Positions 44,820 to 56,806 of a stretch of DNA of 64,000 nt are shown here, one piece after another. A program made the translations under genes and the position numbers. Source of the stretch: Arthonia radiata (lineage: Eukaryota; Ascomycota; Arthoniomycetes; Arthoniales; Arthoniaceae); assembly GCA_002989075.1 (NCBI GenBank), contig PSQN01000014.1, positions 868,001-932,000 of the forward strand. The letters are read 5' to 3'. Position 1 is the stretch's first letter; each line of letters opens with the position of its first letter. The notes under the pieces were generated by a model. That model saw only the letters and a program-made list of their open reading frames with translations. It was not told where the DNA came from and did not search any database.

Positions 44820-45710
44820 ATGTCGCAAGCCGCTCTCAACAAGATCGCGCCTAACAGCCCTTCGCGGCAAAAGCCCAACGAGGTCGAGACCAACATTGCC
44901 AATGCTCTTCACGAGCTCGAGACCAACATTCCAGACATGAGGAGTGCGCTTCGGCCGCTGAACTTTGTGTCTGCGCGCGAGGTAAGATACAACACTGGCT
45001 AGAATCAAACCAAATGCAAGAGATAGAAAGACACATTCGGATTGTGTAGAGCTATTGGCAACACGATCGATCACAACCGAAGAGGCGATGGGCACTGGGA
45101 GACCAGCATGCTTTTCAAGCAACTGGGCTGACACCAGGATTCTTCTTAGATCGACGTCGGGCACAACAGGAAGGCGATTGTCATCTTCGTTCCGGTGCCG
45201 CTACTTCAGGGGTTTCATCGGGTGCAACAACGGTATGTTCCCCATCTCAATAGCACCTGTACATATCCACCTCTGCTTCACCCCACGACCATCCACAGCA
45301 CACCCCCACTCTGCTGCCACGCTCACGAACGGCTAACACCCGCCAGCCTCACCCGCGAACTCGAAAAGAAGTTCTCAGACCGCCACGTCCTCATGATCGC
45401 CTCCCGCCGCATCCTCCCGCGCCCCAAGCGCTCCAACCGCAGCCGCACCAAGCAGACGCAGAAGCGCCCGCGCTCGCGCACCCTCACCGCCGTCCACGAC
45501 GCCATCCTCGGCGACCTCGTCTACCCGGTCGAGATCGTGGGCAAGCGCGTCCGCACCCGCGAGGACGGCAGCAAGGTGCTCAAGATCGTGCTGGACGAGA
45601 AGGAGCGCGGCGGCGTGGATTATAGACTGGACACGTACTCGGAGGTGTATAAGCGGTTGACGGGGAAGGGTGTCAACTTTGAGTTCCCGCAGAGTGGGGG
45701 GCCGGAGTAG
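44820..45710 (+). CDS. rps7: 40S ribosomal protein eS7
   Basis: Component of the small ribosomal subunit. Exons 44820-44981, 45150-45232 and 45347-45710 give 202 residues, as expected. Seen: [82 protein letters not shown] and [20 protein letters not shown], which match the eS7 family in order. Introns of 168 and 114 nt split the first part. High GC at third positions and short exons fit a highly expressed housekeeping gene. Confidence 0.97.
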
Positions 45711-46478
45711 GTGATGTGAGTGTGATGGGTGTGATGGGTATGATGCGTATGGGAGGGCGAAGGCGAGCTCTTTGTGGTGGTGTGGGCTTGCTTGTTCGTG
45801 CAGAGCTGCGGACGAGAAGACGCGTAAACTAGGTCTAGCGAATCAATGACTCCTGGCCACGTAACGTATGAAGAAATGCGCTCATCTTCTAACCACGTCC
45901 CTCGTCCTGAGTCTATCTCTTTAATCGTGACATCAAGCCCGGTACTTTATACACATGTTAGGTTGGATTAAAGTCCACCCCTTTGAGTGTTTCATCGGTT
46001 GCGCCTATACGTTGCACAACCTGAAACGCGGCTGCTGACGACACCTTCCTCGTGGCCTTGGTCCTCCAGGGAACGTGTAAATCCAAGCATGATCCTGTTA
46101 AAAGCTCCGCCTCTGCGCTGTATGACTAAACGTACCATGAATTCGCTTACTGCTCTGTGAGACGAGACTGAATGCGCGATTATCAATGACCCTGTCAGCA
46201 TCCAGCATTGCACGGTCTAGACCTTAGTTGCTGAACAGCTTATTTGTACCGAACTCCAAACGGTATTGTTTCATTGACTTCCGGCCTCAAATACGACAGC
46301 TACACAATCCTTGTCTAGAAAAATTAGTCAAACCGGTGCTTCTACAAACAGCATAACGCTGATATCGTACGTCGAGAAGCACGACGAGCCTACTCACGAC
46401 TACAGGAGGGACAACAATCACTGTCGCCCGACCTGTTCAAACAGCACTACCAGAACCTCGAATACCACAACCATCACC
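45711..46478. other. Intergenic, no gene recognised
   Basis: 3' region of eS7 and promoter of the Nudix gene. The minus-strand frame at 45992-46213 has no support. Confidence 0.5.
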
Positions 46479-47270
46479 ATGGAAAAGCTCAAAGCCCTCG
46501 CCGCACCCCCCACCCTACGCCCCCAAAAACCCCACCGCAGCCCCTCCGACATCCCCATCTCCCACCCCTTCACTGGCCAATTCCCCTCCACCAACCTCGT
46601 CATCGGCGGCGGCGTCGCCATCTTCCACGTCGCCTCCGCCCGCGTCGTCCTGTGCTACCACACCCGCGACCGCTACCACTTCCTGCCCAAAGGCCGGCGC
46701 GACGTCAACGAAACGACCGAGCAAGGCGCCGAGCGCGAAGGCTTCGAGGAGTCCGGGTACCGCAACCGCTTATTCCCCATCGTGGTCGAGCACCGGCAGC
46801 CGCAGCCGCGCGTGCCCCAGGATCCGCGGATCAGTAGACTATGTACGGAGCCCGTGTGGACGATGTTCATGCCGCAGACGGCGCGGGCGCAGTATGTGCT
46901 GTACTGGTACGTGGCGGAGACGCTGCCGCCGGATGTGGAGGGGGCGTTGGATGAGGAGGCGAGGAGGGCGGAGGAGGAGGGGGAGAGTATGAATTTCTTT
47001 GGCGGGGTGGGGGTGTATCGGTATCCGCCGCGGGCGAGTTTGGAGGAGACGTTGAAGGAACGGTTGGAGAGGGAGCCGAAGGGGTATGAGCCCCCGCGGC
47101 ATGAGGGGACGAGCGCGGATGAGGAGGAGATGCTGTATTCGAGTGAGTTGGTGGCGGTGGAGGTGGCGATTGAGCGGTTGGGGGGCAGTACGGTGATGGC
47201 GGATGTGGTGAGGAAGGGGTGGGAGGGTATTTGTGCGAGGATGGATTTGGAGGGGATTCCGAGACCTTGA
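46479..47270 (+). CDS. Nudix hydrolase
   Basis: Hydrolase of nucleoside diphosphates linked to another moiety. The start is the ATG at 46479 (ACCATGG context); an earlier ATG adds a poorly conserved 56-residue stretch. About 263 residues in one exon. The Nudix box is present almost perfectly: GRRDVNETTEQGAEREGFEE then SGY, matching Gx5Ex7REUxEExGU with catalytic Glu residues. GGGVAIFHVASARVVLCYH precedes it and LPKGRRDV marks the entry to the box. The C-terminal part is Glu/Arg-rich (ALDEEARRAEEEGESM) and is likely fungus-specific. The family in filamentous fungi is diverse; the substrate (diphosphoinositol polyphosphate, ADP-ribose or dinucleotide) cannot be decided. Confidence 0.93.
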   Translation: MEKLKALAAPPTLRPQKPHRSPSDIPISHPFTGQFPSTNLVIGGGVAIFHVASARVVLCYHTRDRYHFLPKGRRDVNETTEQGAEREGFEESGYRNRLFPIVVEHRQPQPRVPQDPRISRLCTEPVWTMFMPQTARAQYVLYWYVAETLPPDVEGALDEEARRAEEEGESMNFFGGVGVYRYPPRASLEETLKERLEREPKGYEPPRHEGTSADEEEMLYSSELVAVEVAIERLGGSTVMADVVRKGWEGICARMDLEGIPRP

Positions 47271-48580
47271 GGTGTTGGAGTGTGGTGGGAGGGAGGTGAG
47301 TTGAGTGCCTTGGGATGTGAGGATAGCGTTACTTTGAAACGTCCAGGACACGCATATACTGAGTCCTTCATGGACTACATGCTAGGCTACGACCTCGCAA
47401 TCGGCATAACATGGACATGTTTCTGGATGTCATCGGGCAAAGTTCTTTTCGATATGCGAGGACGTCGTTCAAGAACTACGGTGTTATCCTTAAATTTGAA
47501 GATGAGTGTAGAATCTCATCCTCAAAGGAAGCGGTACCGGAAGGCCAGGGGAGTCTTTTGTTACCCCCCACATCGGAACGCGGGGGCTTACCACCTGTCA
47601 TCTTCTGGAATACTTTGCGGTCAGATCAAGCGATTCGACAGTCCTGGTACTAGATTGAAAAGTACGAGCGCGCTTTAGGAGTCGATTGAACTCATTCTCG
47701 CTGAGATGTGACGTCTACCTCTTCCCGGCGATAGCCCAGTGCGTCTCGACATGAGTCTGCTCAAGGGGTGGAAGCCCAGTGCCTTACTGCATGCGAGTCG
47801 GTCTCCTTCGGAACACCGGACGCGAGTAGCTGACTGGCAGACAGAGGGTGGCTTTAACTTCATCAATGCGGACTGGCTCATTCATCCTCATTCTAGAGTG
47901 TTATCGTATCATTGTTCAAACCATATGAAGCAAGTTTGAGATGGTGAATTGATGTAGGTCACTTATATCGTCGATGTTCAAAGACCGTTGCCGGTTAATT
48001 TCGTCTGAATGCAAGCCTTGCCAAGTTGCATGGCTGGGCACACGATCCTTGATTACTGTGCATCTCAGGATCGGTTGCCGGGTAGATTGGGGGCTTTTCT
48101 CCCCGCGCCCTTCTCAAGCGCGAGACTTCGCAGGGGCTTTCGGTGGGGCACAGTTCAAGGTATGAAGCCTTGAGCCGAACCCCTCCCAACAGCCCGGCAA
48201 GCTATCCCGAGATGCACAGAAAGGTTCTGACTGGGGGCGAAACTTCGGCGCCTCGGTCGCTAGCCCAATGACGAATGACGTTGCCCTCGAAAGTTCGCAA
48301 GTCGCGACAAACCGTGAACAATTTCCGCGTAGGCGTTTGGCGCTCTTCCAGTTTTATTAGTAATGTGCGACTTCCGTGCTTTTGCTTCGTCTGCTTTTTC
48401 TGTTGAGCACTGTCATTTTCCCATCGCAGCGACACATTAGCCTTTCCACACATTCTACAGCGTGTATTGCGAGCATTAATTAGTGTACCGACTTGGATAT
48501 ACGTTTCAGGAGTCGGCGAACATCAACTCTCAATACCAGGGAAGAAAGATCGAAGCGCTCAAGGCTCTCCATCGCCAGTC
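47271..48580. other. Intergenic, no gene recognised
   Basis: About 1.3 kb. Short frames on both strands, no motifs. Confidence 0.5.
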
Positions 48581-49574
48581 ATGGCGCCAGTCCTCTTCGG
48601 CCTCCACCTTGGGGACATGCAATGGTCGAAGTTCAAGAGCTCGTATATGTGGTGAGTAGGCAGCAGCAACAACCACTGCCAGTAACGCATGATCTAACAA
48701 ACTTTGCAGGAACACCGACTACCACCTCCGACGAACGAAGTTCATCGTCTACCAGCTCGCCATGATCTTCTGCGTTGTCTCGGAGTCGCTGGGTACAGCA
48801 GCACTTTCGGACTACATCCAGCAACAGGATTACGTAGAAACGCAACACCCATCCACAGGGGCTGAATACAATGACGACTACGTGGGTATTGGGAGTTACA
48901 ATATCTTCGTCGGCATATACGTGGCGTGTGTTTTTGGCGGGGCGTTCTTCTTTGACCTGTTTTTTCCTGAGCGACGTGAGGATCGGGGCATCCGAATAGC
49001 ATGGAGATGCTGCTCGGTTGCGACGGTTGTCTTCGTACTGGCGGATGTGATAGTCTTGACCGTAAGTCCCAACCCGTTGTCTATTGAGCACAAGAAACAG
49101 ACAGCTAGCTAACACATTTGTCAGTACATCGTCAGCTCCAAATCCGCATCAATAACCGGCGTTGACGACCCCATCGAAATTGAAAGACTGGTCACCCACG
49201 TTAGCGGCTCGCCACTCGAATACAGAAAGAACGGCCGAGCACTTGCTTCCCTCGTCTTCCTCTGGCTCGGCTTTCCGAGCGTTATTGCCAGTACCATCAT
49301 CATGTGGCTGTCTCTGCGCCATGATGAGAGCCAGGGACCACTATCGAGCCATGCGCAGAAGCAAAGAAGCGAGGCACGACGCGACATCGAGGCAGCTGGC
49401 GGCTCCTTCGAGCTACCGCCGAATCGAAATGCTGATGGCTACCACAACGAAGGCAGTAATGCCGAGAAGAGTGTCGGTTCTAGCGATGGCGACAGCTCAG
49501 GAATGACGAGCCACAAGCCGTCCGTGGCGCCTGAGAAGCCGCCGAAAGGAGAGCGCACGTATACAGAAACATGA
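48581..49574 (+). CDS. Four-helix-type membrane protein of unknown function (290 aa)
   Basis: Exons 48581-48651, 48710-49061 and 49125-49574 (introns 58 and 63 nt) give 290 residues. Hydrophobic helices near residues 33-53 (FIVYQLAMIFCVVSESLGTA), 80-105 (FVGIYVACVFGGAFFFDLFF), 117-140 (CCSVATVVFVLADVIVLT) and 175-200 (ALASLVFLWLGFPSVIASTI), then an acidic, Ser-rich soluble tail with HDESQGPLSSHAQKQR and GDSSGMTSHKPS. No signal peptide. Family not recognised. The tight splice sites and sustained hydrophobic pattern support a real gene. Confidence 0.72.
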
Positions 49575-52183
49575 AGTCATGATGGATGACCTTCACATCG
49601 GCGTTGGCGTGAGGCCTCGCACAAGACGAGCATAATGGCCTCGATAAATATGGATATTTGAGACACGCATAGCCTGAACGAAGGGTGCAACTCCGTTTTA
49701 ACACCCATAGCGATGAGTCGGCCTCGATGATGGGAGAATATATACTCCGTAGTCAGGAAAAGACAACACCAGGAAGAACGCCATAGTAGATAATCAGTGG
49801 ACTAGCCCATGACATACCAAAAAGAAGGCAGCCGGGTTGTTTTTGCAATTTGAGACCCGGCGCTAGTACGACGCTAGGCCGCCCTTGCCGGTACGAGCTA
49901 TATCCTGCTCTGCTGTTCTCGATATTTGAAGTTGCATAACCCCTCAAGCCTGAACCGCCATTCTACCGTCAGGGCGGGAGCTCGATTTAGGGACACGGAC
50001 GCAGTGCTCACGTCGGCCCGCAGAGGGTCAATGTAGAGCATACAAACTACGACATCAAACTCTTATCGTGTCGACGAGACGTATCGCCTCATCACCCTGA
50101 ATGAAACACCAGCGACAGTACAAGCAAATGTCCATGAAAGGCTCAGAGCATCTCATATCATGTCTGACGACGCAGGTCACGGTAAGAAGTCGCAGTAGTA
50201 GCGCCGGAGTCCGCGCATCACGCTACTTTTCAACGGGGTAGAGGTGCCAATGTCACTCATACCCTCGTTCGGAAACACCAAACAAAGCATGCAATACCTT
50301 ATCGTAGATCGGGGCCTGCAAGGTGATGTTACAAGAATGTCCCAGTATTGAGAATCAACGCCCATCATCCGGATGCCAGTTATGCGGTCTTAAACCTCAA
50401 ACATCTGACGTTTGGTGCCTCGCTGTCTATGCCACTCGTCGCTTCACCACAACAAGAGTTTTCAGCCCTCCGCACAGTAGCTACGTAATGCCGTTTCCGA
50501 CGTGTGCATGGGTTTTGAGCGACACCCGATACTGGCTGCTGGTGATCTCAAGCGGGGCGGAGACGTCTGGCCCCTACAGGAGCGGATACTCACAGTCTGC
50601 TGAAGTAGATATTACAAACCATGTACCGTCTACTTGATGCAGAAGCACGGCATGACACGAGACGATCCCGAGCGGTAACGCTTGTCCTCGACCCCTGATT
50701 ACTGTTGCCGGTTCAAAGGGTGGTGAAACAGACAGGGCGGCGCGGTCCAGCTATACCTCGCCATGCGATGAAGCCGTCCGCTTGAGACACATGTTGCTGA
50801 GAGCTGTTTCGACCCTGCGGAGCTCTTCTGTGACAACATGTATCAATGCCCATCAAATGCCGAGATGACAGAGTCCGTATTCTAATAGCAGCAACGGTGG
50901 ATTGCTCACGTCGCTGGGACTGGTTCATCACTGCTGCCTGGATGATGCAAGCCGCGATAGTGAGCCCCCCCCCGCTTTCATAACACTTCGTGTCTAGCGG
51001 CACATGTTCAGGTGCACTTCCGGTGGCAGCATGGTCAGGACAACTCAACTAGCGGAGCTGTCCCTCCTCCATTTCATAGATCTGTTTCACGATAACACCT
51101 TGACGAAGCGTACACGTCAGCATGATGTTTTTAGATCCTCACCAAGGGAAGGCCCGGCCCGGATTTTCCAGATGTTTGCGCAAGGAGTCAGAGCTGGAGG
51201 CTGACGACTGTGCCAGGGGTTCAAGAATATCCAAAAGATCAGCACCGCGCGGAAGCGCTCGGAGGAAGCGTGTCAAAGATCCATACGTCACCGTCCACGC
51301 TGAGAAGGACCTTATGCTCGTAAGAGTATCAACGCGAGCGGGCCAAAGCATTAGCTGAGCATTCTTGCGTTGGGCACGGGAAGTTTCTGGCGGCTCTCAA
51401 AGGGAAGAAGGCTGCCCAGATCCTTGAACCTACTATCGATGCGAGGCTCCTACGCTGATCAAAGCTTTCTTGCCTGTACAAGGATGTTCGGGGCTTATTT
51501 GAGATTATCAGTCGCTTTTGGCTAGCGGCGACAGAATAGGCAGTCAGTCATTAGTGCGGGTGACGGCTTCGAGGGCTGGGTGCTGCAAAATCTCAACACC
51601 TTTGAAGGCCCCGAGGTCTAGGGATGTCTCGAATGCAACAAACCTGTTGTTTCAGGGCGCGTGTCCGTCTAGTCCTCAGTCAGCAAACAGTCAAACCCGC
51701 CTCGGATGCATTCACGCCGCATTTCAGACCATGCTAACAGGTATTCTCCTGGGGGCATCCGCACCGGACTCCAAAATAGAGAGGTCTCGCGATGCAATGT
51801 ATACGTACACCTCATGCTACTTGTCCCGTCGATAGCAGTGGACAACAGGACAATTAAGGGAATATATAAGTCCAGCTTGAACCCGAGGATGGGAGTTTTC
51901 TTTTGCATAGACCCAGACACAACAAGCCTTCTCCGATCCAATAGCTCCTCAGATACCAATTTTCTCACATAACAGGTGCGTAACAGAAGCTTCACCCCCA
52001 TGGTTCATGGTTCAACGAAACTTGGGAGCCGGCATCAGTCCCCCAGATCTGAAGACTCACTCGAAGCTGGTGGCTCGCTCGTCCAACACTGCTTTCGTCG
52101 CGGCCTACTGCCGAATTCTTGACTGAATGTGTCTGCCCTAGTTACTATCAACAAACGCAGAACAACGCCAGCCAAAAGAGAAG
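49575..52183. other. Long intergenic stretch, no gene recognised
   Basis: About 2.6 kb. Open frames on both strands (such as 50713-51048 and 51669-52001 minus, 51122-51358 plus) have no motif. It contains a CCCCCCCC run near 50965 and low-complexity words only. Confidence 0.45.
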
Positions 52184-52658
52184 ATGTCCTTGGTCAAGTA
52201 AGTGCTCGATCACTCTCAACCTCTCCTGGACGACTGTCTCCCCCCACCGGCAGTCATCGCCGGCACGCTGTGAGAACCAGAGCTAACTTGTACGTCTTTT
52301 AGGAAGGCAATTGGTGGTACTGGTGGTGGCGGCAGCGGCGGCGGCAGCGATGACCCCAAAGGACCCAAAAAGTTCGACCCCAATAAACCGCCAAAGAAGC
52401 AAACTTGCAAGCACTGCGGGCAGGAGTTTGAAGGTTCGCATTTCAAGCACGCCATCAAGTGCAAATTCCAGCCTCATCGTCAGTCACACTATCGTAAATG
52501 AAAGCTGATGAAGGGCTGCTGACAATTTTCTAGCCACGGCAGAACAAGCGCCGCCTGGTAAGATCACGGATATATCCGATCAGAAGGAAATAGAAGACAA
52601 ACCCAAAGCAGGGGAGTCGTCTGGGACAAAGAAGAATGGCAATGGAGGCAAGAAGTAG
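52184..52658 (+). CDS. Small C2HC-type zinc-finger protein (104 aa)
   Basis: Three exons, 52184-52197 (MSLVK), 52303-52478 and 52534-52658, give 104 residues. After a Gly-rich stretch comes KKQTCKHCGQEFEGSHFKHA then IKC: C-x2-C and, after ten residues, H and C, a single short zinc-knuckle-like finger. The tail is Lys/Glu-rich (DKPKAGESSGTKKNGNG). No second finger seen. A first exon of 14 nt is unusual, but GTAAGT...TTTAG is canonical and the frame holds. It may be a nucleic-acid-binding adaptor; no family was recognised. Confidence 0.65.
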
Positions 52659-54972
52659 GCGCAGAGCGCCGCCAGCTTGCCGCTGTTGTTCAGCGCCCTT
52701 CATTGCACCCATCAGTGTCTACGTCAGGCTTGTCAGGGTATCATGTGCGGCCCATTAGCACTGTCTATACTGGAGCTGTGACTGGCCTTAAAACTGTCTC
52801 ACACCCCACCTGACTTTCCTTTCTTTTTGACTTGTAGCTTTGCAGTGAGTGTGAAAGTGGATAAGAAATGGCTGGTGCGCGAGTGTTTAGTATTGTAAGT
52901 GGACGAACGTAGTCTCTTCAACTCTTGCCAGGTCTTAAAAGGAGCAACGAGAAGGATTCAAATCAGGATGCACACTCTGTCGCGAGCCACGCCATAATCG
53001 TATCGTCCCAGTGGGATTACTCGTGAGAAATGAATGGAGTAGATGAAGCTGAACGTGCCTCATGTTCGAATATGATGATGCTGGATCAGCAGAGTATGAG
53101 TCCCTGTTCTGAAGTCGGTTGAGGTTGGGGTGGCAAAGATTCCGGTCTTGGCGACCTAGACACCTAATAATCGCACAGCATAAAGCGTACGCCTCTGTCC
53201 ACTGTACTGTTTGACGTCTAGCGACGATACGAGCTTGTACACTTGAATGTGTGTACAGCGCACGAAGTCCAGGGTGATCCATTGCCGTACTCTCCACGGA
53301 TGCTCGGGGGACAGCATAAGGATTTATGCGCCTGGCAGTCTATTGTTCGGGGCCGATCCCGAACTTTGTCGGGAGCTCAAATCCCCCCTAAAGCCCCGGA
53401 CAACAGGCGGCTTTTCGGCCTAAGGTAGCAAGCGGGCACGGATCCGTCCACAACGTGAACAAATGCAATAATATCCAGAAGCACCTGATCTTCAATGCAC
53501 AGTCAAGATCTACAAGCAGTATCTGCAGCGCGATCCCTACCTTTCCAATCTCGACGCTCGCGACGCTGCCTTCCTCGAATGTCACTGCAACAGCACGAGC
53601 CCCCCTTTGGTGCCCGCAGGAGTGGATCTCGATGTGGTGACTCTCCCCCGCTTTGGCCAGTGGGCCCTGTGGCTTGCACGCCCGAGACTCTGGGAACCTC
53701 TCGCTGGCGAACGATCAGCGGGCGCGCTGACCTGGTAGACGCACGGTCTAGAGTTTCGCACGCTCAGAATTCTCGAGTGTCACAGAATGAAAAAACAATT
53801 AGGCGGCTCAGGAGACACGGCGAGCTTGGGCGAAGCAAACAGGTACGAGCTACTAGAGCATGCATGACACGCATAAAGGCGAGCAGCTGGCACCAGCACA
53901 GAGCAAGGGTTGGGCGGAGAGGCGCATAAGAGGTTTGCGCGAAGGCGGGTTCCCGCTGTCAGCTGGCCAGTGAGATGGGATGACTGGCGGCGTTCCTGGG
54001 GGCGATGGGCGATGGTGGCTGCGAGGGCTGGCTGCAGTGGCTGCACATGCCGAGTGCAGCGTCTTTGCGGGGTCTGGCGGCACTTCGAGGAATTGATGCT
54101 GGTTGTGCAACGTCTCCAAAGTCAATCAGAGCAAGTCTCGATTATCAGAGGGAAAGAGCAGCGTCAAGGAGCTGAAAAGGGCAACAAGTGGCATTGGCGG
54201 GAGGCAAGAAATTGCGAATCGCGCGTCGGGACGATCAGATGAGAAAAGGTCGCCAAAGAACAGACCAGATGGACGTGCTGCTGTGGAGAACCGTGTCACC
54301 GCAAAACGGCGGCTGTCCCTTGAATAGTCCGCCAATCAACGCCGGACGCGCTAGACGGAAAGAGCACTAGAACAAGTCACGAGCGTGCTTGTCGTTTGAG
54401 AGGGGAAAGAAGAGAGCGTGCTGCCAGCTTTTGTCAAATTATTGCTTTTCTGGCCGTCCAGCGCTGCTTTTCCCTCTCTTTCAATATGTCGATAACAACC
54501 CACGACCTCATAGCATTCGCATCCATATCCAGGCGGTCAAGTCGAGCGTCAATGGCATAGCCCGGCACAGACTCGGTCCATCTTTCTCGCTTTCACTCGC
54601 CCTTTCTGTCCTTCACAAGATCGAGACCCACACTTCTACCGCGCCAGTGCACTTGTTCTTTCTTGCAAATTTTTTGGTGTAACACCTGTCGCTACTTGTC
54701 GCGTTTAGCCATCTGGTCTCTTCCCAACTCTTTCATCCCATCGCTGCCGATCTTCCACCTCGAGTCCGCCGTGCCCCCACGAGCCCGCACCCCGGTGATC
54801 ACAGCCTCGTTTGGATGAGCGCGTGTCTCCCAGTCGGCCTGAGCGGGATTTTGTATTTTGATCACACCACGATACTCTTCAGGACATATATGAAAATATC
54901 TGAGCGGTAGCATCATGGCGTCGACGAAAGTATGACCCAACCATCCCGAGTCCTCAATGACACGATTCTGAC
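52659..54972. other. Long intergenic stretch with possible long leader
   Basis: About 2.3 kb upstream of the C2H2 gene, including GAG/GTG-rich stretches (53910-54330) that could be part of a long untranslated leader, common for fungal regulators. A near-perfect 20-bp palindrome occurs at 53345-53364. No gene recognised. Confidence 0.45.
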
Positions 54973-56263
54973 ATGTCTCACCAGGATGAACTTCTCGACG
55001 CTCGGCTTGCAAGCCAGCATAGACCAGCATCTGTTTACGTAAATGCGCGCCCTCATGCCCATTCCGTCTCTTTGGGTGCGCTCAACAGCACCCATCGGGT
55101 CAACCGCCGCAAGAGCTCGTCCTGCATGGCTGGTGTGAACATAGCTGCAATTTCGGCGGCTGCAAGAGATGTGTCCACAGATGGGGCTCTACCGTCCATG
55201 CGTGTAAAGTCCGAGCTGGGCGATGGCTTGAAGCCACCATCTTCCTCTGGCCTCGGTCGCCCCAAATCCTCTGCTGCAAAGGGCACTGCCATACTTGATG
55301 GGCCACCGCTGTCCTCCATGCTCAATGACAAGTCCAAAGCGCGTGCGAGAAGAGCCAGTGAAGGCTCGCGTCTCGCACGTGGCGAGCGCAGGAGGTCCAC
55401 TGCTGGCGAACTGCGCTGCGAGAAGTGCGGCAAGGGGTACAAGCATGGCAGCTGTCTCACAAAACATTTGTCAGTACTTGTGCTTGTCCCCTACCCAAGC
55501 CTACTTTTTCCCATTGGCAGACCTCATCCGCGTGGCATGCTTCTCTCTGGCACGGACTGGGTTGCTAACATATGTTCACAGGTGGGAGCATACCCCAGAG
55601 TGGAACTTGACGTCCAAGCTATTGATCTCAAAGCATCAGCAAGTGCAGCTGCTTGAAGCTGCCTCTGTGCTTATGACTATGAATGGTACAACACCTGCTG
55701 TCGGCGAAAGCGCCATCCAGGAGAGTGAATCTTCTGGCGGGTCACCTGCCGCGTCTGGCTCCTCGGATCTGCACGAGGATAGCTCGAGGACCTCAACTCC
55801 TTCGCAAGAAAGCGAGGTCAAGTATACGCACGTTGCGCCAGCAGTCCGTCCGTCTCGGCAAGACTCCTACAACAGCGCCTTCTCGCGCTCATTCGCGTCG
55901 ACTTCTGGTCACTCCTTTGCGGCGTCCAGCGCACCGACTGAGCAGAGCGATATGTATTGGTATCGTTCTTCATCACGCCGTCGTCCGTCTACTTCAAGCC
56001 AGAGCCTCTACAGCGGCGATGAACATGCCGACGTCGCTGCCGCTGCAGAAGGGCTTGTCTCGTGTAGCCTGGGTACACCAAGAAGCGGTGCAGCCCAGCT
56101 TGGGGATGACATCCCACCAGTACCACCACTACCTGCGCAGTTCGCGCATCAAGCCAGCCGTCCAATATCCTTCACCAAAAGCTACCAAGCCGATGTGGAA
56201 ATGCACGAGCTCCCCGAACGTGAAGAAGAAGACGACGGCGTCTTTGGGCATATGGAACGGTAA
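54973..56263 (+). CDS. C2H2 zinc-finger protein, probable transcription factor
   Basis: Two exons, 54973-55469 and 55582-56263 (112-nt intron), give about 392 residues. A single C2H2 finger spans the splice junction: CEKCGKGYKHGSCLTKHL followed by WEH (C-x2-C-x12-H-x3-H). It is flanked by basic Arg-rich stretches (RRASEGSRLARGERRR), which could act as nuclear targeting. The rest is Ser/Pro/Thr-rich and low-complexity, as in many fungal regulators. A DIPPVPPLPAQF stretch and an acidic tail follow. The intron inside the finger supports the join. Targets unknown. Confidence 0.85.
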
Positions 56264-56542
56264 TTACTCACTTGTCGATGTGATCAATGTACGAACATGA
56301 CCCACGTGTCGATGATCTACTATTTATTGTCTACTACTGTTTTGCAGCCAGCTCCGCAGCATGTTGCAGCACCACCGATGAGTCGGTCCGCGCCGCCAGG
56401 TTTGGATATGATGAGGTTGTTTGAGGGCGGACGAGACTGGCGAGGTTAAAGTGAGGCAATGCGCGAGCGTCGAGCGGCCTGTCTTGTACTGTCATTTATA
56501 TGTTTCTTGGCTTTCAGTGGCCATATTGATGAATACTACATA

Positions 56543-56567
56543 CAAATCAAATCAAATCAAATCAATG
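56543..56567. repeat. (AAATC)n microsatellite
   Basis: Four tandem AAATC units within TACAAATCAAATCAAATCAA. Short, non-coding, downstream of the C2H2 gene. Confidence 0.8.
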
Positions 56568-56806
56568 CTCTTCTGTGTGCCGATTGCTGAAAATCAGCAT
56601 ACCTGCCACGTGATCCATCAGATCAGCGCCAAGAGTTTGGTGACGATTGGGGCGTCCAGGCAGCTTCAAAGGATCGGTTGACATTTTGTAGCCTGTGCTG
56701 TTAATCGCTTCACCCTTGAAAAACGCTACTCGCAGCATTCTCCTATCAGCCGCCGTGATTCAAACTTCATCAGCAGGAGTCAAATCTGTACAACACACAC
56801 GCCGCA

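Noticed and set aside
45195-45346. Open frame through the second eS7 intron
   Set aside because: Canonical splice sites at 45232/45347 restore the eS7 sequence, so the read-through frame is a shadow.
53495-54335. Overlapping open frames on both strands upstream of the C2H2 gene
   Set aside because: Arg/Gly-rich chance frames in GC-rich DNA; no family motifs.
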